From positions 142,959,366 through 143,023,365 of the forward strand of contig NC_090023.1 of assembly GCF_037176765.1 (NCBI RefSeq): a stretch of 64,000 bases of DNA, given 5' to 3'. A program made the position numbers and the translations under genes. The stretch's first letter is position 1; the number at the start of each line of letters is the position of its first letter. The notes beneath the pieces are model-generated. The model worked only from the letters and a program-made list of their open reading frames with translations. It ran no database searches and had not been told where the DNA came from. Of this stretch, positions 1 through 11,400 are shown piece after piece. This DNA comes from Anolis sagrei. Lineage: Eukaryota > Chordata > Lepidosauria > Squamata > Anolidae.

Positions 1-480
1 AACAACAAAAATCCAGGTGTTACTTTCAAAGATGCATTTCTGCCAACCTAAACAACATGTTCATTTGGGACCTTATGACGTTAAGTGAGGGATTCACCAC
101 ATATAGTGGCAAATCCGTAGGTTCCTGATGGACCCGATGCTCTGCATCGCCCGACTTACTGCCATCCCCATCCAATGGGGGAACCATCTGCTGCCCCATT
201 GTAGCAAAAGCAACTTGGGAAGCCTTCCATTCTGTGGTGGCGGCGGCATACACCACTTCCTTTTCCCTTTCACCGTGGAACCCGACTGGAAGTCGATGTT
301 TATTGTGTAATGGAATCCATGGTGAAAGGGATGAGGAAGTGGCATACAACGGGCAAATCAGCCTGTATGGTGAGGTTGTCAGTCTCCACATTTCTAGACA
401 CCTTTCCCCCATTATAACGCGTTCAGGAGTGAATTTCCCTGACAAACAAATTCAGCTTAAGAACAAACCTGCAAGACATA
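1..480. other. unrecognised repeat-like sequence with hairpin
   Basis: No gene is recognised here. An imperfect inverted repeat lies at about 244-281 and 310-347, both arms reading as CACTTCCT..TCCCTTTCACC, with a loop of about 28 nt. Both strands have short open frames, but none resembles a known protein and the hairpin explains why they mirror each other. TMEM129 would be expected further to the left from human gene order, but none of it is seen. Confidence 0.4.
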
Positions 481-1000
481 TCTTGTTCATAACTTGGGGA
501 CTGCCTGTATACGGTTTGCCAGCATGGTCCTCTGTCATCAACTCCACTGGACTGGCCATGTTGTCCAGATGCCCGACCACCGTCTCCCAAAGCAGTTGCT
601 CTACTCCGAACTCAAGAATGGAAAATGAAATGTTGGAGGACAGGAAAAGAGATTTAAAGATGGGCTCAAAGAAAACCTTAAAAACTCTGGCATAGACACT
701 GAGAACTGGGAAGCCCTGGCCCTTAAGCGCTCCAGTTGGAGGTCAGCTGTGACCAGCAGTGCTGCAGAATTTGAAGCAGCACAAATAGAGAGCGAAAAAA
801 CGTGCCAAGAGGAAGGCGCGTCAAGCCAACCCCAACCGGGACCACCTTCCACCTGGAAACCAATGCCCTCACTGCGGGAGAAGATGCAGATCAAGAATAG
901 GGCTCCACACTCACCCACGGACCCACCGCCAGGATACTACACTTGGAGGACAATCATCCTCGGACTACAAGGGATCGCCTAAGTAAGTAAGTAAGTCTGC
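481..1000 (+). mobile_element. non-LTR retrotransposon 3' end with (AAGT)n tail
   Basis: Translation in shifting frames gives a LINE ORF2 C-terminal region: WTGHVV.MPDHRLPKQ, then a run around NWEALALKRSSWRSAV. It ends in a short AAGT repeat. A second copy of the same 3' end lies at 50016-50327 with the same tail, which supports a mobile family. Frames are disrupted, so this is a relic. The clade was not determined. Confidence 0.6.
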
Positions 1001-1226
1001 CAGCATTGTCCATTAAAAAAGAAAATAAACCCACCACAAAATCTCATTAAATCCTGGAATTCCCATGTTCCGCACTGGGATGCCTTCGTTCCACCCCTTG
1101 TCCTTTCCCTCTCATAATCCTTCCTTCAATCTGGGGCTTAGGTCTCAAGACCTCTATACTTGATCAGGGGGTTCGGTATGTAGCTATTCTACCCACTCAG
1201 TTTTTAAATGTAAGCAGGCAGTTCTA

Positions 1227-1554
1227 GGAGACCCCGGTGGCGCAGTGGTTAAACCACTGAGCTATTGAACTTGCTTACCGAAAGGTTGCAGGTTTGAATC
1301 TGGAGAGCAGTGTGAGCTCCTGCTGTTAGCCCCAGCTTCTGCCAACCTAGCAGTTCAAAAACATGCAAATGTGAGTAGATCAATAGGTACTGCTCCAGCA
1401 GGAAGGTAACGGTGCTCCATGCAGTCATGACCTTGGAGGTGTCTATGGACAACGCCGACTCTTCGGCTTAGAAATGGAGATGAGCACCAACCTCCCAGAG
1501 TTGGACATGACTGGACTTAATGTCAAGGGAAAACTTTACCTGCTTTACTTTACC
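1227..1554 (+). mobile_element. Sauria-type SINE, near full length
   Basis: A tRNA-like head starts GGAGACCCCGGTGGCGCAG and has an A-box-like TGGCGCAGTGG and a degenerate B box (GGTTTGAATC). The middle holds the AACATGCAAATGTGAGTAG block seen in every copy here. The 3' part reads ..GACATGACTGGACTTAATGTC and closes with a CTTTACC tail. This family is typical of squamates. Confidence 0.88.
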
Positions 1555-1642
1555 AGGCAGTTGTAAAAAATGTATCAATTCTGCAGGATGCCCACTAGCG
1601 TGGAAGTCTATATATACAACCAAAAGCTTTTGGTGTCTACTT

Positions 1643-1731
1643 CTGGTTCTTCAGGGCCTTTCCATACTGCCATACAAAACAGAATATGTAGGCAGATAAT
1701 CCACAATATCTGCTTTGAATTGGATTATCTA
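1643..1731 (+). mobile_element. hAT-like MITE fragment
   Basis: This stretch carries the family signature AGGGCCTTTCCATACTG followed by GGCAGATAAT and TCTGCTTTGAATTGGATTATCT. The next palindromic element follows at once, so it looks interrupted or truncated. Confidence 0.5.
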
Positions 1732-1805
1732 AGGCCACTTCCACACAGTTGTATAAAATCCACACAGTTCAATGTGGAGTTTATACAGCTGTGTGGAAGG
1801 GGCCT
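1732..1805 (+). mobile_element. short palindromic hAT-like MITE
   Basis: This 74-bp element is almost all terminal inverted repeat. It starts AGGCCACTTCCACACAG and ends CTGTGTGGAAGGGGCCT, with complementary TATAAAATCCACA and TGTGGAGTTTATA next to the centre. No clean target duplication is seen. Confidence 0.65.
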
Positions 1806-1813
1806 AAGTATAA

Positions 1814-1964
1814 AGGCCCTTCCACACAGCCCTATATTCCAGAATAGCAAGGCAGAAACTCTCACAGTATCTGCTTTGAAGTGAGTTATCTGAGTCCACA
1901 CTCCCATACATCACAGTTCAAAGCAGATAATGTGGGCTTTTCTCTAGCTGTGTGGAAGGGGCCT
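1814..1964 (+). mobile_element. hAT-like MITE beside the SLBP CpG island
   Basis: A 151-bp element bounded by inverted ends AGGCCCTTCCACACAGC and GCTGTGTGGAAGGGGCCT. It contains the family blocks ATCTGCTTTGAA and TTCAAAGCAGATAAT. It stops about 20 bp before the first E2F-type site. Confidence 0.65.
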
Positions 1965-1985
1965 AAGGGTCCGACTATTTCAGAG

Positions 1986-1994
1986 TTTCCCGCC
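1986..1994 (+). promoter_or_regulatory. E2F-type site TTTCCCGCC
   Basis: The first eight bases match the E2F consensus TTTSSCGC exactly. The site lies 442 bp upstream of the SLBP ATG, in the CpG island and 8 bp from the next site. Confidence 0.6.
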
Positions 1995-2001
1995 TTTGCG
2001 A

Positions 2002-2013
2002 TTTCGCGCGAAA
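2002..2013. promoter_or_regulatory. palindromic E2F site TTTCGCGCGAAA
   Basis: A perfect 12-bp palindrome that gives an E2F consensus match on both strands. Such palindromes are known high-affinity E2F/DP sites. It lies 426 bp upstream of the SLBP ATG. Confidence 0.65.
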
Positions 2014-2063
2014 GAGGCGTGGCCATCCAAGGAGGGCAAGCAGAGCGCGCGTTTGGGACAGCA

Positions 2064-2073
2064 GGGGCGGGGC
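2064..2073 (+). promoter_or_regulatory. GC box (Sp1/KLF type)
   Basis: GGGGCGGGGC is a full GC-box match inside the CpG island, 355 bp upstream of the SLBP ATG. Confidence 0.55.
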
Positions 2074-2290
2074 TCCAAGACTTGGAACAGTCCACTGGCA
2101 GCACCTCATAGGGGACACATTATGGGGAGTCAATGTAAATAGGGGGGGATGTGAAGAGGCCTTCATTCCCAGTAGACGGACGTGTAAGATAAAGTTCGGT
2201 GGTAACTTTCGGACCGCTGTGTCTCCCTGGAGTCGCCTTTATCCTCGTTCGCCCCCTTCTTCAGGTTGTGCATGGTACATCCCGCCTCCG

Positions 2291-2298
2291 TTTGGCGC
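2291..2298 (+). promoter_or_regulatory. proximal E2F-type site TTTGGCGC
   Basis: An exact TTTSSCGC match, 137 bp upstream of the SLBP ATG, and so the site nearest a plausible transcription start. It runs into further GCGCG sequence. Confidence 0.6.
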
Positions 2299-2427
2299 GC
2301 GAGACGGAGAGGGCGGGAGAGGCTGCTCGCGGAAGCGCCTGTTCAGTTCGGGGCGGGACTCTGGCCGAGGCGCGCGCCTTCCTTTGTGTCCTTCGAAGAG
2401 CGAGAGAGAAAGAGAGGCCGGGTCGTC

Positions 2428-2474
2428 ATGTCGTTCCGCCAGCGGAGCCCCCTCAGCGGCCGCACTCGCAGCAG
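2428..2474 (+). CDS. SLBP: SLBP coding exon 1
   Basis: Encodes residues 1-15 plus two bases of codon 16. It starts [15 protein letters not shown] and the donor is AG|GTGTGT. The sequence is CpG-rich. Confidence 0.9.
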
Positions 2475-5400
2475 GTGTGTCTCTCTCGCCTTCCGAGGGA
2501 AGCGGAGGCCCAGGCCCCTCCGCCTCCCGGGGCCGCGCTTTGTTTTCACTTCGGGCGGGGAGCAGGCCTCGCGGGGCGTCAGGGAAGGTTGGCGCCTCCA
2601 AACGGGCGCTGTCGCTCCTCTCTGGCGGGAGAAGCCGTGGGGACGACCTAGAGGCCCCCTAGAACCATATCTGTAAACATCAAATAGGCCAAGCGCGGAA
2701 ATCAAGGGGAACCGAAGCCAGTTTTGCTCAGCTCCTCAGACAAAAATATATAAAAACAAGACAGGCTTCATCTATACTGCCCTATAGTCCAGGATCTGAT
2801 CTCAGATCATTTGGCAGTGGAGACTCATATAATCCGGTTCAGAGCAGATCACCTGGGATCAGATCTTGGGATACAGGGCATAGTTTGTATGTAGGTTTGC
2901 AATCTGAAAAGGCTCTTTACAACAGGAGGACAAAAGCTCAGTGTCGTCGCCCCTCCACATGTGATCCATAAATCCACATATATATAGATTTGATATATAT
3001 TGACTTGATGAAAAAATGTTCTCTCTAGCCATCATCATGTCATTCCGCCAGGGCCTTTTCCGTGGTGGCCCCCCGACTCTGGAACAACCTCCCCAAAGAT
3101 CTTAGACAGGCCCCTACATTGGCAGTCTTCAGAAAGAACTTGAAGACCTGGCTGTTCCGATGTGCCTTCCCTGAATAGGAAATCTCCAATACCAAGTCCC
3201 AGATGCACTTTATTAGAATTATGATTGCCGCACACTGCACTTGCCCTATAAGCCTTACATATTACCTGTCACATCAGCACTTTTAATCCTGTACCCTTTA
3301 CTCTGGCCCGGCCCAGTTTTACTGCGTTTTGGTGTATTGTTTATTACTTGTTGTTTTGTTGTTTTAATACTGCTTTAACTGTTTTTAATTTGCTTTAGGT
3401 GTATTGTTATGTTGTGTATTGAGGCCTTGGCCTTTGTAAGCCGCATCGAGTCCTTCGGGAGATGCTAGCGGGGTACAAATAAAGTTTAATAATAATAATA
3501 ATAATCTCTAGGTCCTCCAGCGTAACTTTATGGTCAGTTGCTTCCAGTTTTGGAGGAGCTTTTCATACGGCTGACACACTTTTTAGACATGTCTCATGTC
3601 GTGACACAGTAATTCAGTTTTCCTATCAAACTTGAGCCCCCCCCCCCCCCCCCCGTGGCACAATCGGTTTAACTGCTGAACTTGCTGATCAAAAGGTTGG
3701 TGGTTCGAATCCAGGGAGCAGGGTGACCTCCTGCTGTTAGATTCAGCTTTTGCTAATCTAGCAGTTTGAAAACATGCAAATATGAGTATTTTTATTTATT
3801 TACGGCATTTATATGCCGCCTTTCTCACCCCGAAGGGGACTCAGAGCAGCTTACAAGATATATTTTCATACAATATATTATATTATTAGCATAGTACAAT
3901 ATCAGTATTATATATTACTATATTGCACTATACTGTTATATTGTAATATTATTAGTAATATTACATGTAATGTAGATTATATAAAATTATAATTATAATA
4001 TTGTATTATTACTACTATTATATTGTATTATATTATAATATTATAAATATAGTAGATCAATAAGTACCACTTTGGTGGGAAGGTAATATTGCTCCATGCA
4101 GTCATGCTGGCAACATGACCTTGGAGGTGTCTATGGACAACGTTGGTTCTTTGGCTTAGAAATTGAGATGAGCACCAACCCCCAGAGTCGGACGAGGCTA
4201 GACTTAATGCCAGGGGGAAAGCTTTACCTTTTTTATTAAACCAAAGGTTAAAACAATATCTTCTAAGACATACGGACACATACCAAAATTGTAATGAGGA
4301 AATATGTGGGAACACAGCATATTTTATGAAAACCTTTCATAGATATTTTAAAAAAGAAAACATTGCACGGTAACATACATTTTCAAGAGTTTTGTCATTT
4401 TTTGTTATGTTTGCGTAATACGCCGACAGACGCTAATGGTGACACAATTTGGAAAACTCTGGTTTAGGCCCTCCAGTAGAAGTCAACAAAGAGGCATTCT
4501 GGAAGATCTCTAAATTCCTAGGAAGGTGTTCTCTTTGGTAAAAACAACCAAAGCCTTTCACCTAAATTTGGAGAGTTTTCATCTAAATTTGAGGGAGGGT
4601 TTTTTTTACATCCCAACTCCAGCAAATGTTGCGGCTACTGTAGTCTTTCTGCAGGATGGGTGGTAGGAATTGCCCTGCTTGTCATATTGTCTCTTTGGTG
4701 TCCTTTTTTGTTGTCATCAGTGTATATATTCCAAATATGTAATTATCATAAGACATTTGGGCGCTCAAAATAAGAACATTTTACATATTTTAAAATAGAA
4801 ATGACTAGCAGTGTAAAAGTGATTTTAAAAATTCTGTAATCGTTTTTTTTAAAACAGAAAAGAAACTTAAAAAGTAATGTTAAAACTTGCCTATAACAAG
4901 CTATCAAAAAGCTTACAAGTTCCATATTACTTTATTGTTGGTTTGGATTATTTTTAGGTCATGTTAACATCAATATAATTTAGTTCTTTTCATTTTAAAT
5001 TGCTCATGGATCGCCTGGAAGTCACTCAGTGAACTAATGGTGCTGATTATATACTTGAAAGCACCCCCCCCCCCCAAAAAAAAAATCTCTGGAGGATGAA
5101 ACCACTGAGAGAGGAAGCAGAAAGGCAAAGGGAAAATTGCTCAGTTCATGGCTCTGGTTAATATCCTGCACAATTGGGTGCCATATGTTGTTAAGAGGTA
5201 TCCTTTAGATAGGGAGTTCAGCCTTTTAAGTGTGCTAAAAGTATAACAAAGTGGCAGTGTTTTTGTATTTTTCACTTTCTGATTGTATCTTCACAGACCA
5301 CCAGCTCGTTGGACTCAAGGGAGGAAGCGTGATGCTGATGGGAATCACAGAAGCGTGTACGATTCAAGCCTGCCCACTGACGAAGATGATGATGATACAT

Positions 5401-8400
5401 TCAGGCTATTAAATAGCAGGCCAGATAGGTAGAGTTGTGTTCCCAAAACATGAAGCAATTATATATTGATATTTGTAGCTTAACTCAAAAGATGAAATGG
5501 AAAATTGTTTATGTACTGCAGGTTTTGTTATCTTAGGATAACAGACTGCTTCCCTTAAAGAATCACATATGGTATGACACAGTAGCTGTGGTTTTCATTA
5601 TTCATATCCGAGAAACTATGTCTCCTCTAAGTGTTTTTTAAGTTGTCTTGCATGACTGGTTTTCTTGGGCTAGGAGTCTTTCATTTCAACAGGATTCACT
5701 ATTGTTTGCAATGCGATCTGGGAATATATTCCCTGCAGATCCAGGAGACAGACTAATCATTTTGCTTGTATAATACATAAATTAAACTAGAACCGTGTGG
5801 CGTTGTTAGTACAAGATACATCTTGATATTACATATTATGATATAGATGCCATTCAAGTTTTAATTTGATCTTGGTTTTCAGTTTCACAACACCAGAAGG
5901 ACATAAACCCCATTCAAGGTGTGCGGATTGGGGAACTGCAGTTGAAGAAGATGAAATGAGGACTAATGTTAATAAAGAAATGGCAAGGTATGGGTGGAGT
6001 AATTTTAAAAATCTTGTCAGGAGTGCTGGAAATACTCTGGCCGCTTGCTGCTGTAGATATGGCCAAATTTAGTTTATGTTCTTGGATGCTGCAGATAATT
6101 TTCCTTCTCAGAAAATGGGGGCTAGAAAACTCTGGTTTATTCCTTTTGGTGGTGAGTCAAGAACATCATTTGAGATAGGTAACCCAGAATAGATTCCAGT
6201 CATTTCTGCAGCTAATATTTTTCAATATTATATATTTTTTTAAAAGACATTGATTGCACTATGAGATTTTACCTAAACATTAGGAAGAACTTTTTGACTG
6301 TGGGAGGTATTTGATAGTGGAATACGCTGCTACAGCATGGTGGCTTCTTTAGACATTTCTAAGCAGAGACTGGATGGCAATCTGTGGGGAGTGCTTTGAT
6401 TATGCATTCCTGCATGGTAAGTCGTTGGGCTGGATGGCCATTAGGATTTCTGTCAACTTTGATTCTATGCTTCATAAAATGGAGGGAACAGCCAAGAGTA
6501 TATTGGAGGATCTATTTGAGCAAGTCCAGCAGTGTGGAAAATGGCTTAAAGAAGTTGCTTGCATTTGTTTACTTGTATCTTACACACATTTCTGAAGAGA
6601 TATTTTCTCAGTTATACAGAAAATGCAACAAAGCTTCATTTTTCAAAATGGTATGACTATGAGATTAAATCACATATTTGCAATTATGATTCTTTTAACC
6701 TAAACACTAGTTTTCTGAATTCCTGCCTGCTTCAGTGAAGGGACCAAATAAGCCTAGCTTCCACAGTCCTGGTACTTTATTAGTTTTCTAGGATTGAAGC
6801 ATGCATGAAAAGTTTAGTAGAACCAGTAGAAGATCTCTTCCCCTCAAGCAGAGACAGCCAACTGCGAATGACCTTAGCCCCATAGACAATCTTGGAGAGC
6901 TTTGTCTGTACTTCAATAAATACAAATATATAAATCAATGTACCCCTCCTCCCTCCGGAAGACCTCTAGAGGGCATGATTGATTTTCCTGTGTTTGGTGT
7001 TTTTAAAAAAAGACTTCTCCTATTTAACTTTATTAGTGTTCTCTAAGTAACTAAGCTTATGTAGGAGAAAAGGAATATCTTGTGGCTAAGGCATGAGGTG
7101 AGACTGTTCTTCCATTAGAAATTGTTTCACTGTCTACTGTGTGCTCTTTGGTGACCTATGCTCTAAATTGCGCGGATTTGCCATTAAATATATTTGAAAT
7201 ATTGCATGCGACCTGGTAATTAGCTTTCGCAGCTGATGAAAAGTGCCATATTTCATGCTGTAGTATGGCAGTATGCTAATTTCTCCTAGAATATCCAGTG
7301 CTTGATACACACCAGTACTTCATTTTGACTGTATGACTTGTAGTTGGTCTTGGGATTTGGACTTAACTATAACCTCTTGTGCCTCTCCATGAACACTGTT
7401 ATGCAGAGTGAATTGGCACCATCTGCCCAGTAACTGCATCATTTTAATGTTGGCAGATTGCTTCTGGTGTAGGATATTTGAACGTGGAGTTGTTGAGGCT
7501 TAACTAGATAGTGTTTTGGAGTAGGATTCTTGTGTGGTTACTCTAATAGTACAGTTTTAGGCTGACTTGTTTAAGACATGTTACAGTCTACAGGAGCAGT
7601 TTCAATTTTGTCACTTTCAATAACTCTTTATGTTTATGTTTATGTTGATAATGAATACCTCTGAGCTGTGTAGTTTTATAGTAAAGACTTTATATGTTTC
7701 AGATTTCAATATTAATGTCAAAAATACGTAGTATGATTTTACATAGGATTTGTGCTACATTGGAACAGTAAAGAACATCCCGTTTTACTGAATCAATTAA
7801 AATTCAATGTTACAAACAAGGCTGCCATCTTGTCTGATATGAAGTTTCATAGTTTCCTTTCATTTGCACTTGCCTACATTAGAACAGTAAAGACAAATAG
7901 CACTTAAGTAAAATAAACATTAAATATTAAATAACCAGAAAAATAGAATAAGGTGTAAACACTCAATGTGGGAATCTGCTATTACAACACATCCAATGAA
8001 GTGGTTTAAAACCAGTATTAAAAAGGTTAGGACTAAGTACGTTCCAGTCTACTTGGAATACACGAAGCTCATTCCAGAAGCATGTTTTAAGAACTGGCCC
8101 AAGAGTCCAGAAGAACCTTGACCCCCAATGTGACCATCATTGGGATTTAAACAAACTTTTAATATATTCTTATTATTCCCTTATATTCTTACAGCAACAA
8201 ATTAGTATACAATTATAAATGATTGTATCAAAAGAAGTGGAAATAATTGTATTAATATATATGTATATACTCCATTGTAGATACAAAAGAAAGCTTTTGA
8301 TAAATGAATTTGGACGAGAGCGGAAGCTGTCTAGTGGAAGGTAAGAGCAGAACATATTCTCTGGACAGAGTTGATAAAATGCTTATTCTGAATTCTTGTA

Positions 8401-11400
8401 GTTTGTGATTTCATTTTTTTGTTTTATTTTATTTTCCACTTATCTTTGGATAATGGGATCAAGGCTGCTGTGATTTTGCATCAACAGTACTGTATATCTA
8501 CAGACTAGCTTTGAGTCTTTATTCTTTCATCCTCATGGTTCTTTCCTGAGTCAGCCTTGAAACCTCTATCCTTTATCATCTTTTAAAACGTGCTTATCAA
8601 AATTGTTTCATGGCGGCCTATAAAATTGAGAGATGAAAACTATTTATAAATTATGTTCACAGAACTAAAATCTATGGTTTCAAAACAGTTCTCAGACTAA
8701 CCTAAAAACAAGCTAAAAAAATCTTGCTTTTCAAATTCAGTGAAGAAAATGCTGGGATCATTGTCTTATAGTCATTCTTTGTACTTTAAATAGTGCAGCA
8801 ACACAGAGAATGATGTCTTCTTAAGATTGCAGATAAGCAAATGTGGTACCTGTGGTCTTTGAAGTACCTAAATGCAAAGCTGTAATTCACTTTAAAAGTA
8901 TAAACCAGTACTTTGAGTTCAGCAATAAAACAGGCTGGAAGCAAATGCCTGTGATAAAGCACCACTGTAATATCATCAGAGCGTAATTAATAATCGGGCT
9001 GCACTATTTTTAATTAACTTCACTTTTCAGTTATAAGAGAACTATGTGTAAATGTATTTATTTATCTATTTATGACATTTACATCCCACTCTTCTCACCC
9101 TGAAGGGGACTCAGGGCGGCTTACATGAGTGGCATTATTCCATGCCCAAATAATAACAATTAAAAGCAATTAAACTACAATTTCAAACAACATATGTAAA
9201 CATTATTGTGCATATATCCAAAGCCAGATAATCAAATAATCATATCCATCAATCCAAAGCAAATTCCAGCTGTATTGCACAAATAATTATGCAGGGCCAA
9301 ATACTTAATCTCAACACCAAATTTGACATGCATGACGTCAATCTAATACTAAAGCCTATGTAAAATGAAATAGGAAGAGGTTTTAAAGGGGTTGGAAGGC
9401 GACAAAGGTGTGTTCTTCAATCTCCAAAGAGTACTAGACGTTTTGATACAGACTGGTTAGAACAGGAACACCCTTGTATTAGTATTGGGATAGATTGCAA
9501 CTTTTTGTCCCAGGTCCAGTTTTTGTCTTTGTCATGCTGTTCACTTCCTGTGGAATATAATATGTTGAAATTCAAAATATACATATTATCTTCTCAGTTC
9601 TGATTCAAAGGGGTCCACAACAACAGTAGAACTTGAGACTGATGAAGCTGTTCTCTTGAGGAGACAGAAACAAATAAATTATGGGAAGAACACACTGGCA
9701 TATGACAGATACACTCGGGAAGTTCCAAGGTAAGATGTCTGGATATGTTGTATGCAGATTCTCTTTGGGAGTCAGTGTGGAGTAGTGACTCTAGGGCCTA
9801 GGGTTCAAATCCCTTCTCATCCATGGAAATTTTCTGAGAGACCTTGGGCAAGTTCAAAGGCACCTCCCCCCCCCCCCCCCCAATCAAATCTTGCCAAGAA
9901 AACCCTGTGATAGGTTTATTTTGTGTGTGGATTTGTAGTGGATTAGTGAAGATGCAGGATCAAGGAAGGTGCAGAAAGAGAAAACAAACACACTGGATTG
10001 GGTGAAAGTAACCAGGTTTCTTTTCTGGCCAGGAAAATAAAGGTGGAAAATTCCTGCTCATGTGGGTAAATGTGAAACTGCCACCCAGAACAGTAAATGA
10101 GTGGGCTTTTTATAATCTTCTCAAAGTTAACTTTACATTTCTTTCAAACCATGCGAATTATTGTAAATCAGGTGTTTTATCCTTACTGGCTGATTGGGTG
10201 AAGTGTGCTCATGCGTGGTGCTAGATTTCTAGTTAAGTTTCATTTCTTTGAAAGCAGCTGATTTCTGAAAAACCATGTGTGTATCTAAGGGTCCAATCAG
10301 CTTGTGCTCATATGATTATTAATTATGTCCTATATGATCTGCCCAAAGACACACCTCCCCAGTTGAGCAATGAAGCAGGCTGTACTCAAATTTCTCAGAA
10401 TCAAATATTTCTAAAAATCATTTCTTTCAGTTATCCAAGCCCCCTTATATATGTGCCTTCAAGTTGTCTGTCAACTTATGGCAATCCCATGAATTTCATA
10501 TAGTTTTTTAAGGCAAGAAATACTCAGATGTGGTTTTGCCATTTGGTTTTGCTAAAATATCTTACTGCATCTGGTGTCATAGATTCATAAAGTTGAAAGA
10601 GACTACACAGTCCAACACCCTGCCATGCAGGAAACGCACAGAGCACCCCTAATAGATAGCCATCCAGCCTCTGTTGAAAAGCCCCCAAAAGAAGGAGCCT
10701 CTACCACACTCGGGGGCAGTGAGTTCCACTACTGAACAGCTCTTGCAGTCAGGAAGGTCAGCCATCCAACTACTAGCCAGGACTGACTCTGCTTAGCATC
10801 CAAGTTCTGATAGGATCTGGTGCATTTAGGGTCTAGGCTTAAATCACTTTAGGATCACCACAAACCTGAAATGGCTTAAAGGTACACAGAAACTGCAAAG
10901 TTCTAGTTGGATAATTTGCTAATGCATATCTCATTGTATATCTTTTAAAATGGAAAATTTATTTTGAGTATTTATATCCTGCTCTTCAGCCATAAAGGCT
11001 CTTTTTAATTTGCTCTAAGGTTTACAATCTAAACAAGATGTAATCTGGTAAAGAGTTCTTTTATTTTATTTTATTTTTTCATTTTGTTTAAATATTGCTT
11101 TTTTCCCATAAGGTTCTTTGTGTTTTTAAATCTATGTAGAATTTTTGATTGTGTTGAGAAAATTTTATGAGTTTTTGTATGTTGAAAGGGTTAATTAGGC
11201 TTTGAATTTTGAAACTACTGTGCTAACAAACAAGGAATGCAGAAAAATATAAAACAATAAAATAAGAATTTAGGTAAATTAAAACGTGTGAAGTTATTAC
11301 TTTGCCCTGAATTGGCTTTAAAATCTTAATTAAACTGGTTTAATTTTTTCTTTTAAAGGTGTCTTAGAGTTCCAGGGATCCATCCAAGGACTCCAAATAA

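Larger units (their letters stand above)
1975..2427 (+). promoter_or_regulatory. SLBP: SLBP promoter region, 5' part of CpG island
   Basis: CpG-rich sequence in an otherwise AT-rich region leads into the SLBP start codon at 2428 and continues into intron 1 to about 2690. It holds three E2F-type sites (1986, 2002, 2291) and a GC box (2064-2073). A less CpG-dense gap lies at about 2110-2200. No TATA box is evident. The transcription start cannot be fixed from sequence alone. The left part might also serve an upstream gene. Confidence 0.75.
2475..5296 (+). other. SLBP intron 1
   Basis: It holds the rest of the CpG island (to about 2690), a MITE (2766-2882), an L2-type LINE end (3024-3508) and a nested SINE (3654-4236). 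In 4240-5290 I see no gene or clear element, only short C and A runs near 5065-5085. Confidence 0.85.
9730..11358 (+). other. SLBP intron 5
   Basis: It holds a MIR-like SINE fragment (9765-9920) and a 5S-derived SINE relic (10444-10850) cut by CR1 (10579-10752). In 9930-10440 and 10860-11350 I see no element. Confidence 0.75.

Noticed and set aside
2199-2705. Several overlapping frames of 120-150 codons in the CpG island
   Set aside because: GC-rich sequence lacks stops by chance; the only supported coding part is SLBP exon 1 (2428-2474).
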